Shown here piece by piece: positions 32,127-39,990 of a stretch of 45,219 bases of DNA. The stretch spans positions 1 to 45,219 of the forward strand of contig JAUSGG010000240.1 of assembly GCA_030649165.1 (NCBI GenBank), in the 5' to 3' direction. Source of the DNA: Armatimonadota bacterium. Its GTDB lineage: Bacteria > Armatimonadota > UBA5829 > JAUSEB01. The notes under the pieces are model-generated. The model saw only the letters and a program-made list of their open reading frames with translations. It searched no databases and had not been told where the DNA came from. How positions within the stretch are numbered: position 1 is the first letter of the stretch; every line of letters starts with the position of its first letter. Made by a program: the position numbers and the translations under genes.

Positions 32127-32151
32127 GACGGAGGCTCGCCAAACGCGTTCC
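32127..32151 (-). promoter_or_regulatory. ECF-type promoter of the sigma operon
   Basis: On the minus strand GGAAC (32147-32151), 16 bases, then CGTC (32127-32130) followed by TTTAG match the GGAAC-N16-CGTC pattern used by many ECF sigma factors. A start near 32120 leaves a 17-base leader containing GGGAGA. This suggests self-activation. Confidence 0.65.
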
Positions 32152-32217
32152 GCATTTATATCCGGTCTCCGCTCACGTGTAAAACCCCAAATACGCATTC
32201 CGCGGTTCCGAAATCCG

Positions 32218-32252
32218 TCAATCTGAAATCTGAAATCTGAAATCTGAAATCG
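32218..32252. repeat. Exact 7-bp tandem repeat
   Basis: AATCTGA-type heptamers (ATCTGAA) repeat four times and then decay to ATCGTAA. It lies just after the Crp/Fnr gene stop. 32152-32217 shows nothing else. Confidence 0.85.
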
Positions 32253-32262
32253 TAATATCCGC

Positions 32263-32976
32263 CTATGCCGCTCCAAAACGGGCAAGATCTTCCATCTCGC
32301 GCCTGTCCAATAGCGTTATCGTCCGGCCTTGCGAAACAATCAGCCGCTGCGCCTCAAACCGCGTCAAAAGTCTGGACAGAGTTTCATTGCTCATCCCCAA
32401 TTGCGCCGCGAGCACGTTCTTTGGGACGGCGAGCTGGACGTCGGCCTCGCCATCTCGACGACCCGCGAGCAAGGGGGCAAGGCCGAGCAGATATTCCGCC
32501 AGGCGCGCGCTTGCGTCTTTGAGTGTGAGGACCTCTACCTTTGCAACCAGCCGGTGCGCCCAAGTGGCCATCGCCGCCATCATCTGGAAACACAACTCCG
32601 GCTCTCGCGAAAGAAGACCGAGAAACTGCTCCTTCCGGACAAGAATGAGGATCGAGTCCTTAACCGCCTGCGCCTCCGCCGGATAGCCCGTCCCCAGGAA
32701 CATAGCCGCTTCGCCAAAGCAGTCTCCAGCCATTACGACGTGCAGCACGTGTTCGCGCCCGTCCATTCCCGTTTTCAATATCTTGACCGCCCCCGAATGC
32801 ACGATGAACATGCCCCGGCAGGCGTCGCCCTCGTTGAACACCGTTGTGCCGCGCGGTTGATGGATGACCTTTGATATGGCGGCAATGGGACGCACCAACG
32901 CGTCGCCGGCCCCGGTGAGGAACTGACATTCACTAACCGCTTTCACTATATCCACTGATTCGTGACTATCCGTCAT
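32263..32976 (-). CDS. Crp/Fnr family transcriptional regulator
   Basis: This 237-residue protein has a cyclic-nucleotide-binding fold (TTVFNEGDACRGMFIVHSGAVKI, then GDCFGEAAMFLG) and a C-terminal winged helix (VPKNVLAAQLGMSNETLSRLLTRF). The cysteines of true Fnr iron-sulfur proteins are absent at the N-terminus. The start is the ATG at 32976, with GGAGG (32985-32989) 8 bases upstream; the GTG 15 bases earlier lies inside that site. The ligand is unknown. No obvious Crp-type operator (TGTGA-N6-TCACA) is seen nearby. Confidence 0.92.
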   Translation of the reverse strand: MTDSHESVDIVKAVSECQFLTGAGDALVRPIAAISKVIHQPRGTTVFNEGDACRGMFIVHSGAVKILKTGMDGREHVLHVVMAGDCFGEAAMFLGTGYPAEAQAVKDSILILVRKEQFLGLLSREPELCFQMMAAMATWAHRLVAKVEVLTLKDASARLAEYLLGLAPLLAGRRDGEADVQLAVPKNVLAAQLGMSNETLSRLLTRFEAQRLIVSQGRTITLLDRREMEDLARFGAA

Positions 32977-33295
32977 CCGATCCGCCTCCACGCCAATTCG
33001 ATTCTATGGCAGCGTAGCTCTCGGGTCAAGCCGCCTGGCTCGTCAACTACCGCCACTGGATTAACACTATACTACAATAACCGCCTGCCCGCCAGCTTCC
33101 GCTGTCTGTTGACGGTCGATGGTTGTTGGTTGACGTCGAGGTAATCCCCTCCCCGTTCAGGGGAGGGTTAGGGAGGGGTCACGTCCGATCGGTCCTATCC
33201 GTCTTATCCGTCCTATTGGGTCCCATTCCCTTCCGCTCCCCTCGACCCTCTTGCCCCAAAGATGTATAATATACCATCCTTGAGGAGCAAAGCCC
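32977..33295. promoter_or_regulatory. Divergent intergenic region with -10 elements and a palindromic repeat
   Basis: On the minus strand TATAGT (33066-33071) could serve the Crp/Fnr gene. On the plus strand TATAAT (33265-33270) stands 25 bases before the small membrane protein gene. 33141-33180 is a CCCCTCCCCGTTCAGGGGAGGG palindrome with the TTAGGGAGGGGTC tail. 33188-33226 has a 9-base period (GTCCTATCC, GTCTTATCC, GTCCTATTG). Confidence 0.5.
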
Positions 33296-33640
33296 ATGCG
33301 TCGCAGAACTGTCAGGAACAAAAGAACACCCGGAGTCCTTCATAAGACGTACAAACGGTCGCGTGCCCGGACGACCGCTCGACGGTTCAACCCCATATCC
33401 GCGGGAGCCCAGGTCGGGGGCTTACTCGGACTCTGTCTTCTCATATACGGTCTGCTTGGCGAGAAACTTCCCGAGACGATGTCCGGATTCCTTTCGTCCG
33501 GCTTTGCCATCGCCGTAGGAATTGCCTTACTGGCCGTTGCCATATCGATATACTTTTCCCAAGAAGCCGGTTGGCTTAGTCGAGAACAGGGCAACGCCGG
33601 AAGACGCCGCGCGGCCGGTTATCGAAGACGGCGTTGGTAG
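33296..33640 (+). CDS. Small very basic membrane protein of unknown function
   Basis: The 114 residues begin with about 33 residues very rich in Arg and Lys (RRRTVRNKRT, KRSRARTTARR). Two membrane helices follow (GGLLGLCLLIYGLLG; SGFAIAVGIALLAVAISIYF), then an Arg-rich end (RRRAAGYRRRRW). Both ends should lie in the cytoplasm and could touch nucleic acid or phospholipid. GAGGAG lies 9 bases before the ATG and a TATAAT lies upstream, so it is likely expressed. No family is recognised. Confidence 0.7.
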   Translation: MRRRTVRNKRTPGVLHKTYKRSRARTTARRFNPISAGAQVGGLLGLCLLIYGLLGEKLPETMSGFLSSGFAIAVGIALLAVAISIYFSQEAGWLSREQGNAGRRRAAGYRRRRW

Positions 33641-33905
33641 ATCACCGCCCGGCAGTCACCTCTTGCGTACGCGAACAGCTCCCGCAATGTCGGCCCGCCT
33701 ACATCCTCGCCCTGGAAATAGGGCGGTCTGTTCCACCCGGTAAGCCAAGATCACACCTGCCCCACCAGGTTACTCAGAACTGAGCGCTCAGAACTCAGCT
33801 CCGACTCATAGGGTCGCAGCGTGAAGGTAACGGCACACAAAACGACCTCCGACAGTCAATCTGAGCGTGCGCGGTTAAAACCTGCAAAATCTTTTGTAAA
33901 ACCTG
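33641..33905. other. Gene-free region before the cold-shock gene
   Basis: No gene is supported. Two short direct repeats surround AGCGCT (TCAGAACTGAGCGCTCAGAACTCAG region, 33775-33799). A GGCCCGCC / GGGCGGTC partial stem lies near 33693-33730. Confidence 0.3.
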
Positions 33906-33934
33906 TTGACATTGCTGGACGAGTGCGTTATAAT
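33906..33934 (+). promoter_or_regulatory. Perfect sigma-70 promoter of the cold-shock gene
   Basis: TTGACA (33906-33911), 17 bases, TATAAT (33929-33934): both boxes match the consensus exactly. Transcription should start near 33941. Confidence 0.88.
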
Positions 33935-33941
33935 CCCAGTC

Positions 33942-33959
33942 GCAAGCTTGGCCGCTTGC
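33942..33959 (+). promoter_or_regulatory. Hairpin at the 5' end of the cold-shock mRNA
   Basis: GCAAGC, loop TTGGCC, GCTTGC. It begins at about the first transcribed base, so it would form a 5' stem in the 47-base leader and may stabilise the mRNA or react to temperature (inference). Confidence 0.5.
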
Positions 33960-33987
33960 TTGTACGTGAACTATGGAGGGTAGTGCA

Positions 33988-34188
33988 ATGCAAACCGGAA
34001 AGGTCAAGTGGTTCAGTGACGCCAAGGGATATGGCTTCATTGAGGTAGAGGGCAGCAGGGACGTTTTTGTCCACTACTCCGCAATCCAGAAAGAAGGGTA
34101 TAGAACGCTCACGGAAGGGCAGACTGTACAGTTCGATGTGGTAGATGGAGCAAAAGGTCCGCAAGCCACGAACGTAACCTTCTCATAA
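33988..34188 (+). CDS. Cold-shock domain protein (CspA family)
   Basis: This 66-residue single OB-fold protein has RNP1 KGYGFIEV and RNP2 VFVHYSAI motifs. It binds single-stranded RNA or DNA and melts mRNA structure in the cytoplasm. The start is the ATG at 33988 with GGAGGG 7 bases upstream; an ATG 15 bases earlier belongs to the same frame but overlaps this site. The gene is alone, behind a fully consensus promoter, so strong expression is expected. Confidence 0.97.
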   Translation: MQTGKVKWFSDAKGYGFIEVEGSRDVFVHYSAIQKEGYRTLTEGQTVQFDVVDGAKGPQATNVTFS

Positions 34189-34194
34189 AATCGC

Positions 34195-34459
34195 CCCGAT
34201 CGCAGATAATCGGGACATCAGCGGAGCACTCTGCACGAGTGGCAGCCGCGGCCTGGGTTACTGGGAAAACTGGTCCCGGCGGCTGCCTGCGCCCGATAAT
34301 TCTGTGCCTCCGAGCTGACAATTTTCGTCAGTAGCTACCCCGGCCCACCCGCAACACCCCACAGTAGGCGCGAGTCTCCGCGTTCGCGAAATGCCATATC
34401 TATCCTTCGGGAACGGCATAGCAGGACAAACTGCCGGATCTCGCCAAAGCCGGTTCCCG
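34195..34459. repeat. Hairpins between the convergent cold-shock and hflX genes
   Basis: Three stems are visible. CCCGAT/ATCGGG (34195-34214) lies right after the cold-shock stop and is a possible terminator without a T-run. GGCAGCCGC/GCGGCTGCC (34241-34287) is a perfect 9-base stem. CGGGAACGGC/GCCGGTTCCCG (34408-34459) is related to the hairpins at 9671 and 15331. No gene is seen in 34189-34472. Confidence 0.5.
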
Positions 34460-34472
34460 CAAAGCTCCGTAA

Positions 34473-35663
34473 TCAAACGCTGCCGGACTCGCCTGAACAA
34501 CCTGTGTCAACTCTGTACTTGTCCAACTTTGCCGCGACGTCTCCGGCCACATCGGCCACGACTATGATCCGATCGCTTCGATAGTCCGCGGAGATCACCC
34601 GGCCGCTTTCGTAACAGGCCGAGACTAGATCGCTGCGGTCGTACGGAATCTCCAGGATCACCCTGACCAACAGAGATTTGATGGTCGAGTTGAGCCTGTC
34701 CATCAGATGGAGAATACCCTCCCGGTTTTTGGCCGATATGTACGCGGAATTCGGCGTCTCCGCGACCAGTCTGCGCAGCTCATACTGATCGGAAAACAGG
34801 TCGCTCTTGTTGAAGACCGTCACCAGTGGTTTGTCGGCAGCCCCCAGTTCCGAAAGCACTTGAATCACTGCCTCCATTTGCCTGCGCATCTGAGAGTGGC
34901 CGGCATCAACCACGTGTACCAGGAAATCGGCCTCCGTCACCTCCTCCAGCGTCGCCCGGAAAGCCGCCACCAAATGATGCGGCAGGTCGCGGATGAACCC
35001 CACCGTGTCGGACATCAGAACCGCCCACCCATCCGGAAGGACCACCCGCCGCGTCGTGGGGTCCAGTGTAGCGAACAACCGCGTGTCTACCAGCACGTCC
35101 GATCCGGACAAGGTGTTCAACAGCGTCGATTTGCCCGCGCTGGTGTAGCCGACCAAAGCGGCGGAAGGGAAGGGGAGTTTCCTCCGAGCCTGCCGTTGCA
35201 CGCCCCGTCGCTGGACCACTTCCCGGAGTTCCTCTTCCAAATCGGTAATACGCGCGCGTATGCGCCGCCGGTCCACCTCCAGCTTCGTCTCTCCCGGTCC
35301 GCGCGTGCCGACGCCGCCGCCAAGGCGCGTCATTTCGACGCCGCGCCCGGTCAGTCTCGGAAGTAGGTAACTGAGCTGCGCCAGCTCGACCTGCAGCTTG
35401 CCTTCCTTGGTGTGCGCGCGCTGGGCGAAGATGTCCAGGATGAGCTGAGTGCGGTCAATGACACGGACAAGCACGGTGTCTTCGAGGTTCCGCTGCTGCG
35501 TCGGGGTCAGGTCTTGACCGGCAATGACGACGGTGGCCTTGCGGTCCTGGACCTCTTCGTACAGCGCCTCCGCTTTGCCGTGTCCTATCAGATATGAGGG
35601 GTCCGGTCTGCTTCGCCGCTGGTGGAACTCGCCCACAACGACAGTCCCCGCGCTTGCCGCCAA
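34473..35663 (-). CDS. hflX: GTPase HflX (ribosome-associated)
   Basis: HflX splits stalled or stressed ribosomes. Visible parts are the glycine-rich RLGGGVGTRGPGETKLE, a long coiled coil, and the GTPase motifs GYTSAGKSTLLNTL (G1), DTVGFIRDLP (G3) and NKSD (G4). From the TTG at 35663 it is 396 residues. The same frame continues upstream with a good HflX N-terminal sequence (DRAILALLDPPSAEEAEW, then LRELAAS) back to about 35783, where no ATG, GTG or TTG exists. A CTG at 35783 is the only start-like codon. The true protein is probably about 436 residues with an unusual start. It is last in the miaA-hfq-dapF-dapL-hflX cluster. Confidence 0.93.
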   Translation of the reverse strand: MAASAGTVVVGEFHQRRSRPDPSYLIGHGKAEALYEEVQDRKATVVIAGQDLTPTQQRNLEDTVLVRVIDRTQLILDIFAQRAHTKEGKLQVELAQLSYLLPRLTGRGVEMTRLGGGVGTRGPGETKLEVDRRRIRARITDLEEELREVVQRRGVQRQARRKLPFPSAALVGYTSAGKSTLLNTLSGSDVLVDTRLFATLDPTTRRVVLPDGWAVLMSDTVGFIRDLPHHLVAAFRATLEEVTEADFLVHVVDAGHSQMRRQMEAVIQVLSELGAADKPLVTVFNKSDLFSDQYELRRLVAETPNSAYISAKNREGILHLMDRLNSTIKSLLVRVILEIPYDRSDLVSACYESGRVISADYRSDRIIVVADVAGDVAAKLDKYRVDTGCSGESGSV

Positions 35664-35799
35664 TTCGCGAAGCTCGGCCGCCGCCCACTCCGCCTCCTCC
35701 GCGGAAGGCGGATCGAGCAGCGCCAGAATAGCGCGGTCCGCGGTGTCTACGTCGTAGAGAGCGCCTCTGTCGCGCTCTCTCAGATCATGGTCCGTCGTA

Positions 35800-36981
35800 T
35801 TACCCCCAACTGATATTCACGTTATCACGGATTCGCCGCACGGCCTCCGCGACGCGCTCGCCGTTCACATCCCCACTTACTGTCAACGACATGCGCACGT
35901 ACCCTTCCCCGTACGTTCCATACCCCGTCCCCGGAATCGCCAAAACGCCGGCGTCCTGCAAAAGGGCCTTCACAAACTCGACACTGCTGTAACCCGGCGG
36001 AACGGGGACCCACAGGTAAAAGGTTGCTTTGGGTTTCTCCAGTCGCCATCCAAGGCTGTTCAGGCCATCGACCAGAATGTTCCTCCTCCGCCGGATAAGT
36101 TCAAGAGCAGCGTCGTTGTTCAGATGATCGAGCGCGTAGGCGCCGGAAAGCGAGATTGCGGCAAATTGCTTGGAGTCGATGTATGACTTCAGGGAGCGAA
36201 GCGCGGCAATAATGTCGGGATTGCCCACCGCAAAGCCGATGCGCCAGCCGGTCATATTGAAGGTCTTGGAGAGCGAGTGTATCTCGACACCGACATCCTT
36301 CGCGCCCGGAGTTTGCATGAAACTCGGAGCGCGGTATCCATCGAAGGACACCTCCGAATACGCGCAGTCATGGCATACAGCTATGTCATAGTGTTTGGCA
36401 AAATCCACAACATTCGCGAAGAATTCCGGCGTCGCGACGGCCCCGGTCGGATTGTTGGGATAGTTGATGTACATCAGCTTCGCACGCAGCGCGGCGTCCG
36501 ACGGTATAGCGGTCAGATCGGGAAGAAACTTGTTCTCCGCAAGGAGCGGCATTATGGCAACCTCGCCCCCTGCCATCAGGGTGTTGACTTTGTACACCGT
36601 GTAGGCCGGATCGGGAATCAGAGATAAATCTCCCGGGTCGATCATCGCCCACGCCAGGTGGGCGAGCCCTTCCTTCGAGCCGATCAAGAGCAGAATCTCG
36701 GAGTCGGTGTCCAACTCTACCCCAAACCTGCGGCTGTACCAGCGTCCCACCGCATCGATGAACGCCGGCGCGCCCGCGTCCGACTCATCGTAGCGATGCG
36801 TCTCCGGCTTTGCGGCGTACTCGCGGAGCTTGTCGATTATCGGCTGAGGTGTAGGCTGGTCCGGGTCACCGATACCCAGGTCTACAATATCTCTTCCTTC
36901 CGCTATGACCTTCGCCTTCATCCTCGCGACTTCGCCAAAAAGATAAGGCGGAATACTGTTCAACCGTCTTGCTCGCTGCAA
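35800..36981 (-). CDS. dapL: LL-diaminopimelate aminotransferase-like class I aminotransferase
   Basis: This is a 393-residue PLP enzyme with the pattern of fold-type I DapL/DapC aminotransferases: RLNSIPPYLFGEVARMKAK, DLGIGDPDQPTP, NYPNNPTGA, and the PLP lysine in SLSKTFNMTGWRIGF. It would make LL-diaminopimelate directly from tetrahydrodipicolinate, the step before DapF, whose gene lies immediately upstream. That neighbour strongly supports the role over a general aspartate aminotransferase. The TTG at 36981 is chosen because GGAG lies 9 bases upstream. Its stop is close to the hflX coding region, so the two are co-transcribed. Confidence 0.88.
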   Translation of the reverse strand: MQRARRLNSIPPYLFGEVARMKAKVIAEGRDIVDLGIGDPDQPTPQPIIDKLREYAAKPETHRYDESDAGAPAFIDAVGRWYSRRFGVELDTDSEILLLIGSKEGLAHLAWAMIDPGDLSLIPDPAYTVYKVNTLMAGGEVAIMPLLAENKFLPDLTAIPSDAALRAKLMYINYPNNPTGAVATPEFFANVVDFAKHYDIAVCHDCAYSEVSFDGYRAPSFMQTPGAKDVGVEIHSLSKTFNMTGWRIGFAVGNPDIIAALRSLKSYIDSKQFAAISLSGAYALDHLNNDAALELIRRRRNILVDGLNSLGWRLEKPKATFYLWVPVPPGYSSVEFVKALLQDAGVLAIPGTGYGTYGEGYVRMSLTVSGDVNGERVAEAVRRIRDNVNISWG

Positions 36982-37069
36982 AGACTCACTCTCCAATATA
37001 ACATTCTGCCGCGGAAGGCTCGCCTCCGCAGCAGTTATTGGCTCTATATTCTTCGAACCTCAACCCACC

Positions 37070-37200
37070 AAATCCCCCCTCCTCCTAGGAGGGGGTTAGG
37101 GGGAGGTCAAACTCATTCAACCTTCAACTCTCAACCCACCAAATCCCCCCTCCTTTTAGGAGGGGGTTAGGGGGAGGTCTCTCTCAACCCTCAACCTGAC
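37070..37200 (+). repeat. Two palindromic repeats alternating with 7-bp-period tracts
   Basis: 37070-37108 and 37141-37179 are near-identical copies (AATCCCCCCTCC, AGGAGGGGGTTAGGGGGAGGT). Between and after them lie ATTCAAC CTTCAAC TCTCAAC and CTCAACC CTCAACC. The repeated unit of palindrome plus heptamers looks like a small tandem duplication, within the dapF-dapL gap. Confidence 0.8.
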
Positions 37201-38052
37201 TCACACAAACCTACCCGGCTCGAACTCTCCCTCGAACACCGTCGTCGCCGGACCGGTCATCCAAACGCGGTTATCGTCCGCCCACTGTATGTCCAGGTCT
37301 CCGCCGCTGAGGTGGACCAGGACCTTTCTGGAAGTTCTTCCGTTCAAGGCTGAGGCCACCGCCGTAGCGCACGCGCCGGTCCCGCAAGCAAGAGTTTCTC
37401 CGACGCCACGCTCCCACACGCGCATTCTTATCTCGGCCGGACCCAGCGTCTGAGCGAATTCCACATTAGTTCGCCTTGGGAAGACCTCGTGTCTTTCGAT
37501 CTTCGGCCCCACTTCCGCAACGGGATATGACGCGACGTCGTCAACAAACGTCACGCAGTGGGGGTTTCCCATCGAGAGGCACGTGACTGCCAGATCGCGT
37601 TCGCCCGCGCGCAGGACCTGATCCTTCACCACCGGCGAATCAGCTCCCGTCATAGGGATAGCGTTTCGCCGCAGTTCCGGCGCGCCCATGTCGACGCGCA
37701 CGCGATCGACTTTGCCGTTGCGCGCTTCAAGTTGGAGTACCTTCGTCCCCGCGAGCGTCTCGACGGTCATCTCCGGCATGTTGCCGAGTCCGCGGTCATA
37801 AATGTACTTGGCCACGCACCTGATCCCGTTGCCGCACATCTCGGCTTCGGATCCATCTGAGTTGATGACGCGCATTCGGAAATCAGCCGCGCGCGACGGC
37901 ATCACGAAGATGATCCCATCCGCGCCGATCCCGAATCTGCGATCGCAAATGGCCGGCGCCCCGCGCTCGATCTCCGTCAAGTCCGGGTTTTCGGTCAGGC
38001 AATCGATCATGATGAAATCGTTGCCCAGACCGTGCATCTTGGTGAAGCGCAT
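37201..38052 (-). CDS. dapF: Diaminopimelate epimerase
   Basis: The 283 residues match the family. FTKMHGLGNDFIMID opens the protein. The two catalytic cysteines are in GNGIRCVAKY and ACGTGACA, each at the usual place in the two mirror-like halves. DapF turns LL- into meso-diaminopimelate for lysine and peptidoglycan. The ATG at 38052 lies 9 bases after hfq, so the genes are co-transcribed. Confidence 0.97.
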   Translation of the reverse strand: MRFTKMHGLGNDFIMIDCLTENPDLTEIERGAPAICDRRFGIGADGIIFVMPSRAADFRMRVINSDGSEAEMCGNGIRCVAKYIYDRGLGNMPEMTVETLAGTKVLQLEARNGKVDRVRVDMGAPELRRNAIPMTGADSPVVKDQVLRAGERDLAVTCLSMGNPHCVTFVDDVASYPVAEVGPKIERHEVFPRRTNVEFAQTLGPAEIRMRVWERGVGETLACGTGACATAVASALNGRTSRKVLVHLSGGDLDIQWADDNRVWMTGPATTVFEGEFEPGRFV

Positions 38053-38061
38053 TGCCTCTGC

Positions 38062-38346
38062 CTATTCCTCGGGCGCAGGCGCCTTCTCCGCGGGTTCGGC
38101 TGCGGCCTCAGGCGCCTCCCTGTAAAGCGTGCCGACCGAACGAGACGGCACCACTGAAGCGATTGCGTGCTTGTAAACGAGCTGAGGCGGCTTGCCCATG
38201 CTCTCCAGTATCACCGTAAAAGCGTCGAACCCTCTGACCATTCCCTTGAGTTGAACACCGCCGACCAGATAGATCGTTACTCCTATGTTGTCCTTCCGCA
38301 CCTGGTTCAGGAACAAGTCCTGAAGGTTCATCTGTCCTTTGTTCAT
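38062..38346 (-). CDS. hfq: RNA chaperone Hfq
   Basis: This 94-residue protein has the Sm1 and Sm2 motifs: [39 protein letters not shown], then [12 protein letters not shown] (Sm2, with the usual YKHA). A C-terminal Ala/Pro/Glu-rich tail extends beyond the core. Hfq pairs small RNAs with mRNAs as a hexamer. AGGAG lies 7 bases before the ATG. It follows miaA by 16 bases, the conserved bacterial order. Confidence 0.97.
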   Translation of the reverse strand: MNKGQMNLQDLFLNQVRKDNIGVTIYLVGGVQLKGMVRGFDAFTVILESMGKPPQLVYKHAIASVVPSRSVGTLYREAPEAAAEPAEKAPAPEE

Positions 38347-38362
38347 TCATGGTCTCCTTACG

Positions 38363-39337
38363 TTAATTGTGCCGCGGAGTATCGAGACCCCACAGGCCCT
38401 CAAGCATACGGTCCGCCACTTCGGCTGGTGTTAGGCGCGAGGCGTCTATCCACTGAACCCTCTCGTCAGCCCGGAACCACGTTAACTGTCGCTTAGCGAA
38501 CCGCCGCGTGCTTTGCTTCAATAAACTTACCGCATCCTCCAGCGAACACTCGCCTTTGATGTATGCGGCGATTTCCTTATACCCCAGCCCTTGCGTCGCT
38601 GAAAGGTCTGGGCCGTATCCCCGATCGAGGAGATCGGCAACCTCCTGAACGAGTCCCTGCCTCATCTGATCATCGACGCGCTGCTCTATACGCCTATAGA
38701 GATCTTTCCGCTCGATGGTTATGCCAAACTGAACCGCGTCCGGATATCGCGCCATACCGGCTTCGCGCGGGGCCGACATCGGCTTTCCCGTCTGCTCGTA
38801 AACCTCCAGAGCGCGGACCACGCGCTTCAAATCGTTCGGATGAAGCCGCGCCGCGCTTACCGGATCGACTTCGGCCAGCATTTCGTGAACGCGCGCTTTC
38901 CCTTCCACGGCCGCCAGTTTGCCCATTCGCTCCCTGAACTCAGGGTCGGGCCGCGCCGGCGGAATGTCCAGCCCATCGATGACCGCTCTAATGTACAACC
39001 CGGTCCCGCCGACCAGGAGCGGCTGTCGTCCCGCGCCGAGCAGACCATCGATCGTTCGGACCGCGTCCTTCTGAAAATCCGCAACGGTGTAAAACCGGTC
39101 CGGATCTGCGATGTCTATCAAGTGGAACCGAGTCGTCCGCTGCTCTTCCTGAGTGGGCTTGGCTGTCCCTATGTTCATTCCACGATATATCGCCATGGAA
39201 TCCGCGGATATTATCTCCGCGTCGATATGCCGGGCCAACTCTATGGCAGCGGCGGTCTTACCGGCGGCTGTGGGTCCAACGATCGCAACCAGCCTGATCT
39301 TTCCCCGACCGGCCGTAACATTATCCACTCTTGGCAT
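38363..39337 (-). CDS. miaA: tRNA dimethylallyltransferase
   Basis: The 324 residues begin with a P-loop GPTAAGKT at about 21-28, followed by DSMAIYRGMNIGTAKP and HLIDIADPDRFYTVADF, all MiaA marks. VGGTGLYIRAVIDGL follows, and the C-terminal part ends RRFAKRQLTWFRAD. It puts a dimethylallyl group on A37 of tRNAs that read U-starting codons. The start is the ATG at 39337; the longer open frame upstream runs through repeats. AGGA lies 4 bases before the ATG. It is first in the miaA-hfq-dapF-dapL-hflX cluster. Confidence 0.95.
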   Translation of the reverse strand: MPRVDNVTAGRGKIRLVAIVGPTAAGKTAAAIELARHIDAEIISADSMAIYRGMNIGTAKPTQEEQRTTRFHLIDIADPDRFYTVADFQKDAVRTIDGLLGAGRQPLLVGGTGLYIRAVIDGLDIPPARPDPEFRERMGKLAAVEGKARVHEMLAEVDPVSAARLHPNDLKRVVRALEVYEQTGKPMSAPREAGMARYPDAVQFGITIERKDLYRRIEQRVDDQMRQGLVQEVADLLDRGYGPDLSATQGLGYKEIAAYIKGECSLEDAVSLLKQSTRRFAKRQLTWFRADERVQWIDASRLTPAEVADRMLEGLWGLDTPRHN

Positions 39338-39346
39338 GGATTCCTG

Positions 39347-39375
39347 AGTATAACATAAGCCTCCCCAAACGGCAA
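39347..39375 (-). promoter_or_regulatory. Promoter of the miaA cluster
   Basis: On the minus strand TTGCCG (39370-39375), 17 bases, TATACT (39347-39352). The expected start near 39340 leaves only about 3 bases of leader. Confidence 0.5.
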
Positions 39376-39380
39376 GAAAA

Positions 39381-39552
39381 CCGTTCGGAGTGTCAGGAGC
39401 ATCGTTTGTGGAAGGCTCACCCTGTTTGAACCCCACCCCAACCCTCCCCTGAAAGGAGAGGGAGCAAATCCCCCCTTCCCCGTGGAAGGGGTTGGTTAGG
39501 GGGAGGTCCATCTGTGGCTAATGACTACAAACGATGCTCCCGTTCGGAGTGT
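39381..39552. repeat. Inserted repeat element with 14-bp inverted ends and 13-bp flanking direct repeat
   Basis: GGAGCATCGTTTGT (39396-39409) recurs inverted as ACAAACGATGCTCC (39527-39540), perfect over 14 bases. Both sides carry the same CCGTTCGGAGTGT (39381-39393 and 39540-39552), which looks like a target duplication. The ~130-base interior holds two palindromes of opposite orientation. The right copy of the duplication touches the next element at 39551. Confidence 0.75.
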
Positions 39553-39677
39553 AACAGTTCAGCGTCCAGGAGTACGCCCATCCTTGCATCCCAGCCGGCG
39601 AGAAAAGACGAGCCTAGTCCCCTCTCCATTGAGGGAGAGGGTGAGGGTGAAAGCTCTCTCCATTTCTGAACTCTTAC
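39551..39677. repeat. Mobile-like element with GTAACAGTTCAG/CTGAACTCTTAC ends
   Basis: GTAACAGTTCAG (39551-39562) and CTGAACTCTTAC (39666-39677) are inverted ends with one mismatch. The interior carries CCCTCTCCATTGAGGGAGAGGG and GTGAGGGTGAAAG as in the element at 20546. No clear target duplication is seen for this copy. No gene lies inside. Confidence 0.7.
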
Positions 39678-39990
39678 AGAAAACCCACAGACTCGAAGAA
39701 GTCGAAGGAGTCGAACTGAACCACCAAACAAAGTTTGGCGCGCCGGTTCTGAAGGAATAGTAACTTGTGGTAATATAGATCAGGGAATTGCCGACGCCTG
39801 CACGATTCCTTCAGGCAGGTCCCGTGTTCGGCTTCCTCACTCGGAAGACCATCGCTCTGAGATGCTTCTGCTCGGGAGGCGCGCTAACGCGGTGAGAGTT
39901 CCGCCACTCGAACTTTCTCGGAGGATTGCGCGCCGCGAATGCCGAACAAGAGTAGAAGTGTTCCACAGGTGCACTGGAGGCAACATCATC
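39678..39990 (+). other. Long leader region upstream of the STAS gene
   Basis: No gene is supported. TAATAT/TATAGA (about 39771-39779) may be a -10 box. From there about 200 bases run to the ATG, with a hairpin GCCTG/CAGGC (about 39796-39815). It may be a structured 5' leader. Confidence 0.35.

Noticed and set aside
37070-37200. CRISPR-like array from repeated palindromes
   Set aside because: Only two units with non-unique, low-complexity spacers and no cas genes; it fits the dispersed palindrome family.
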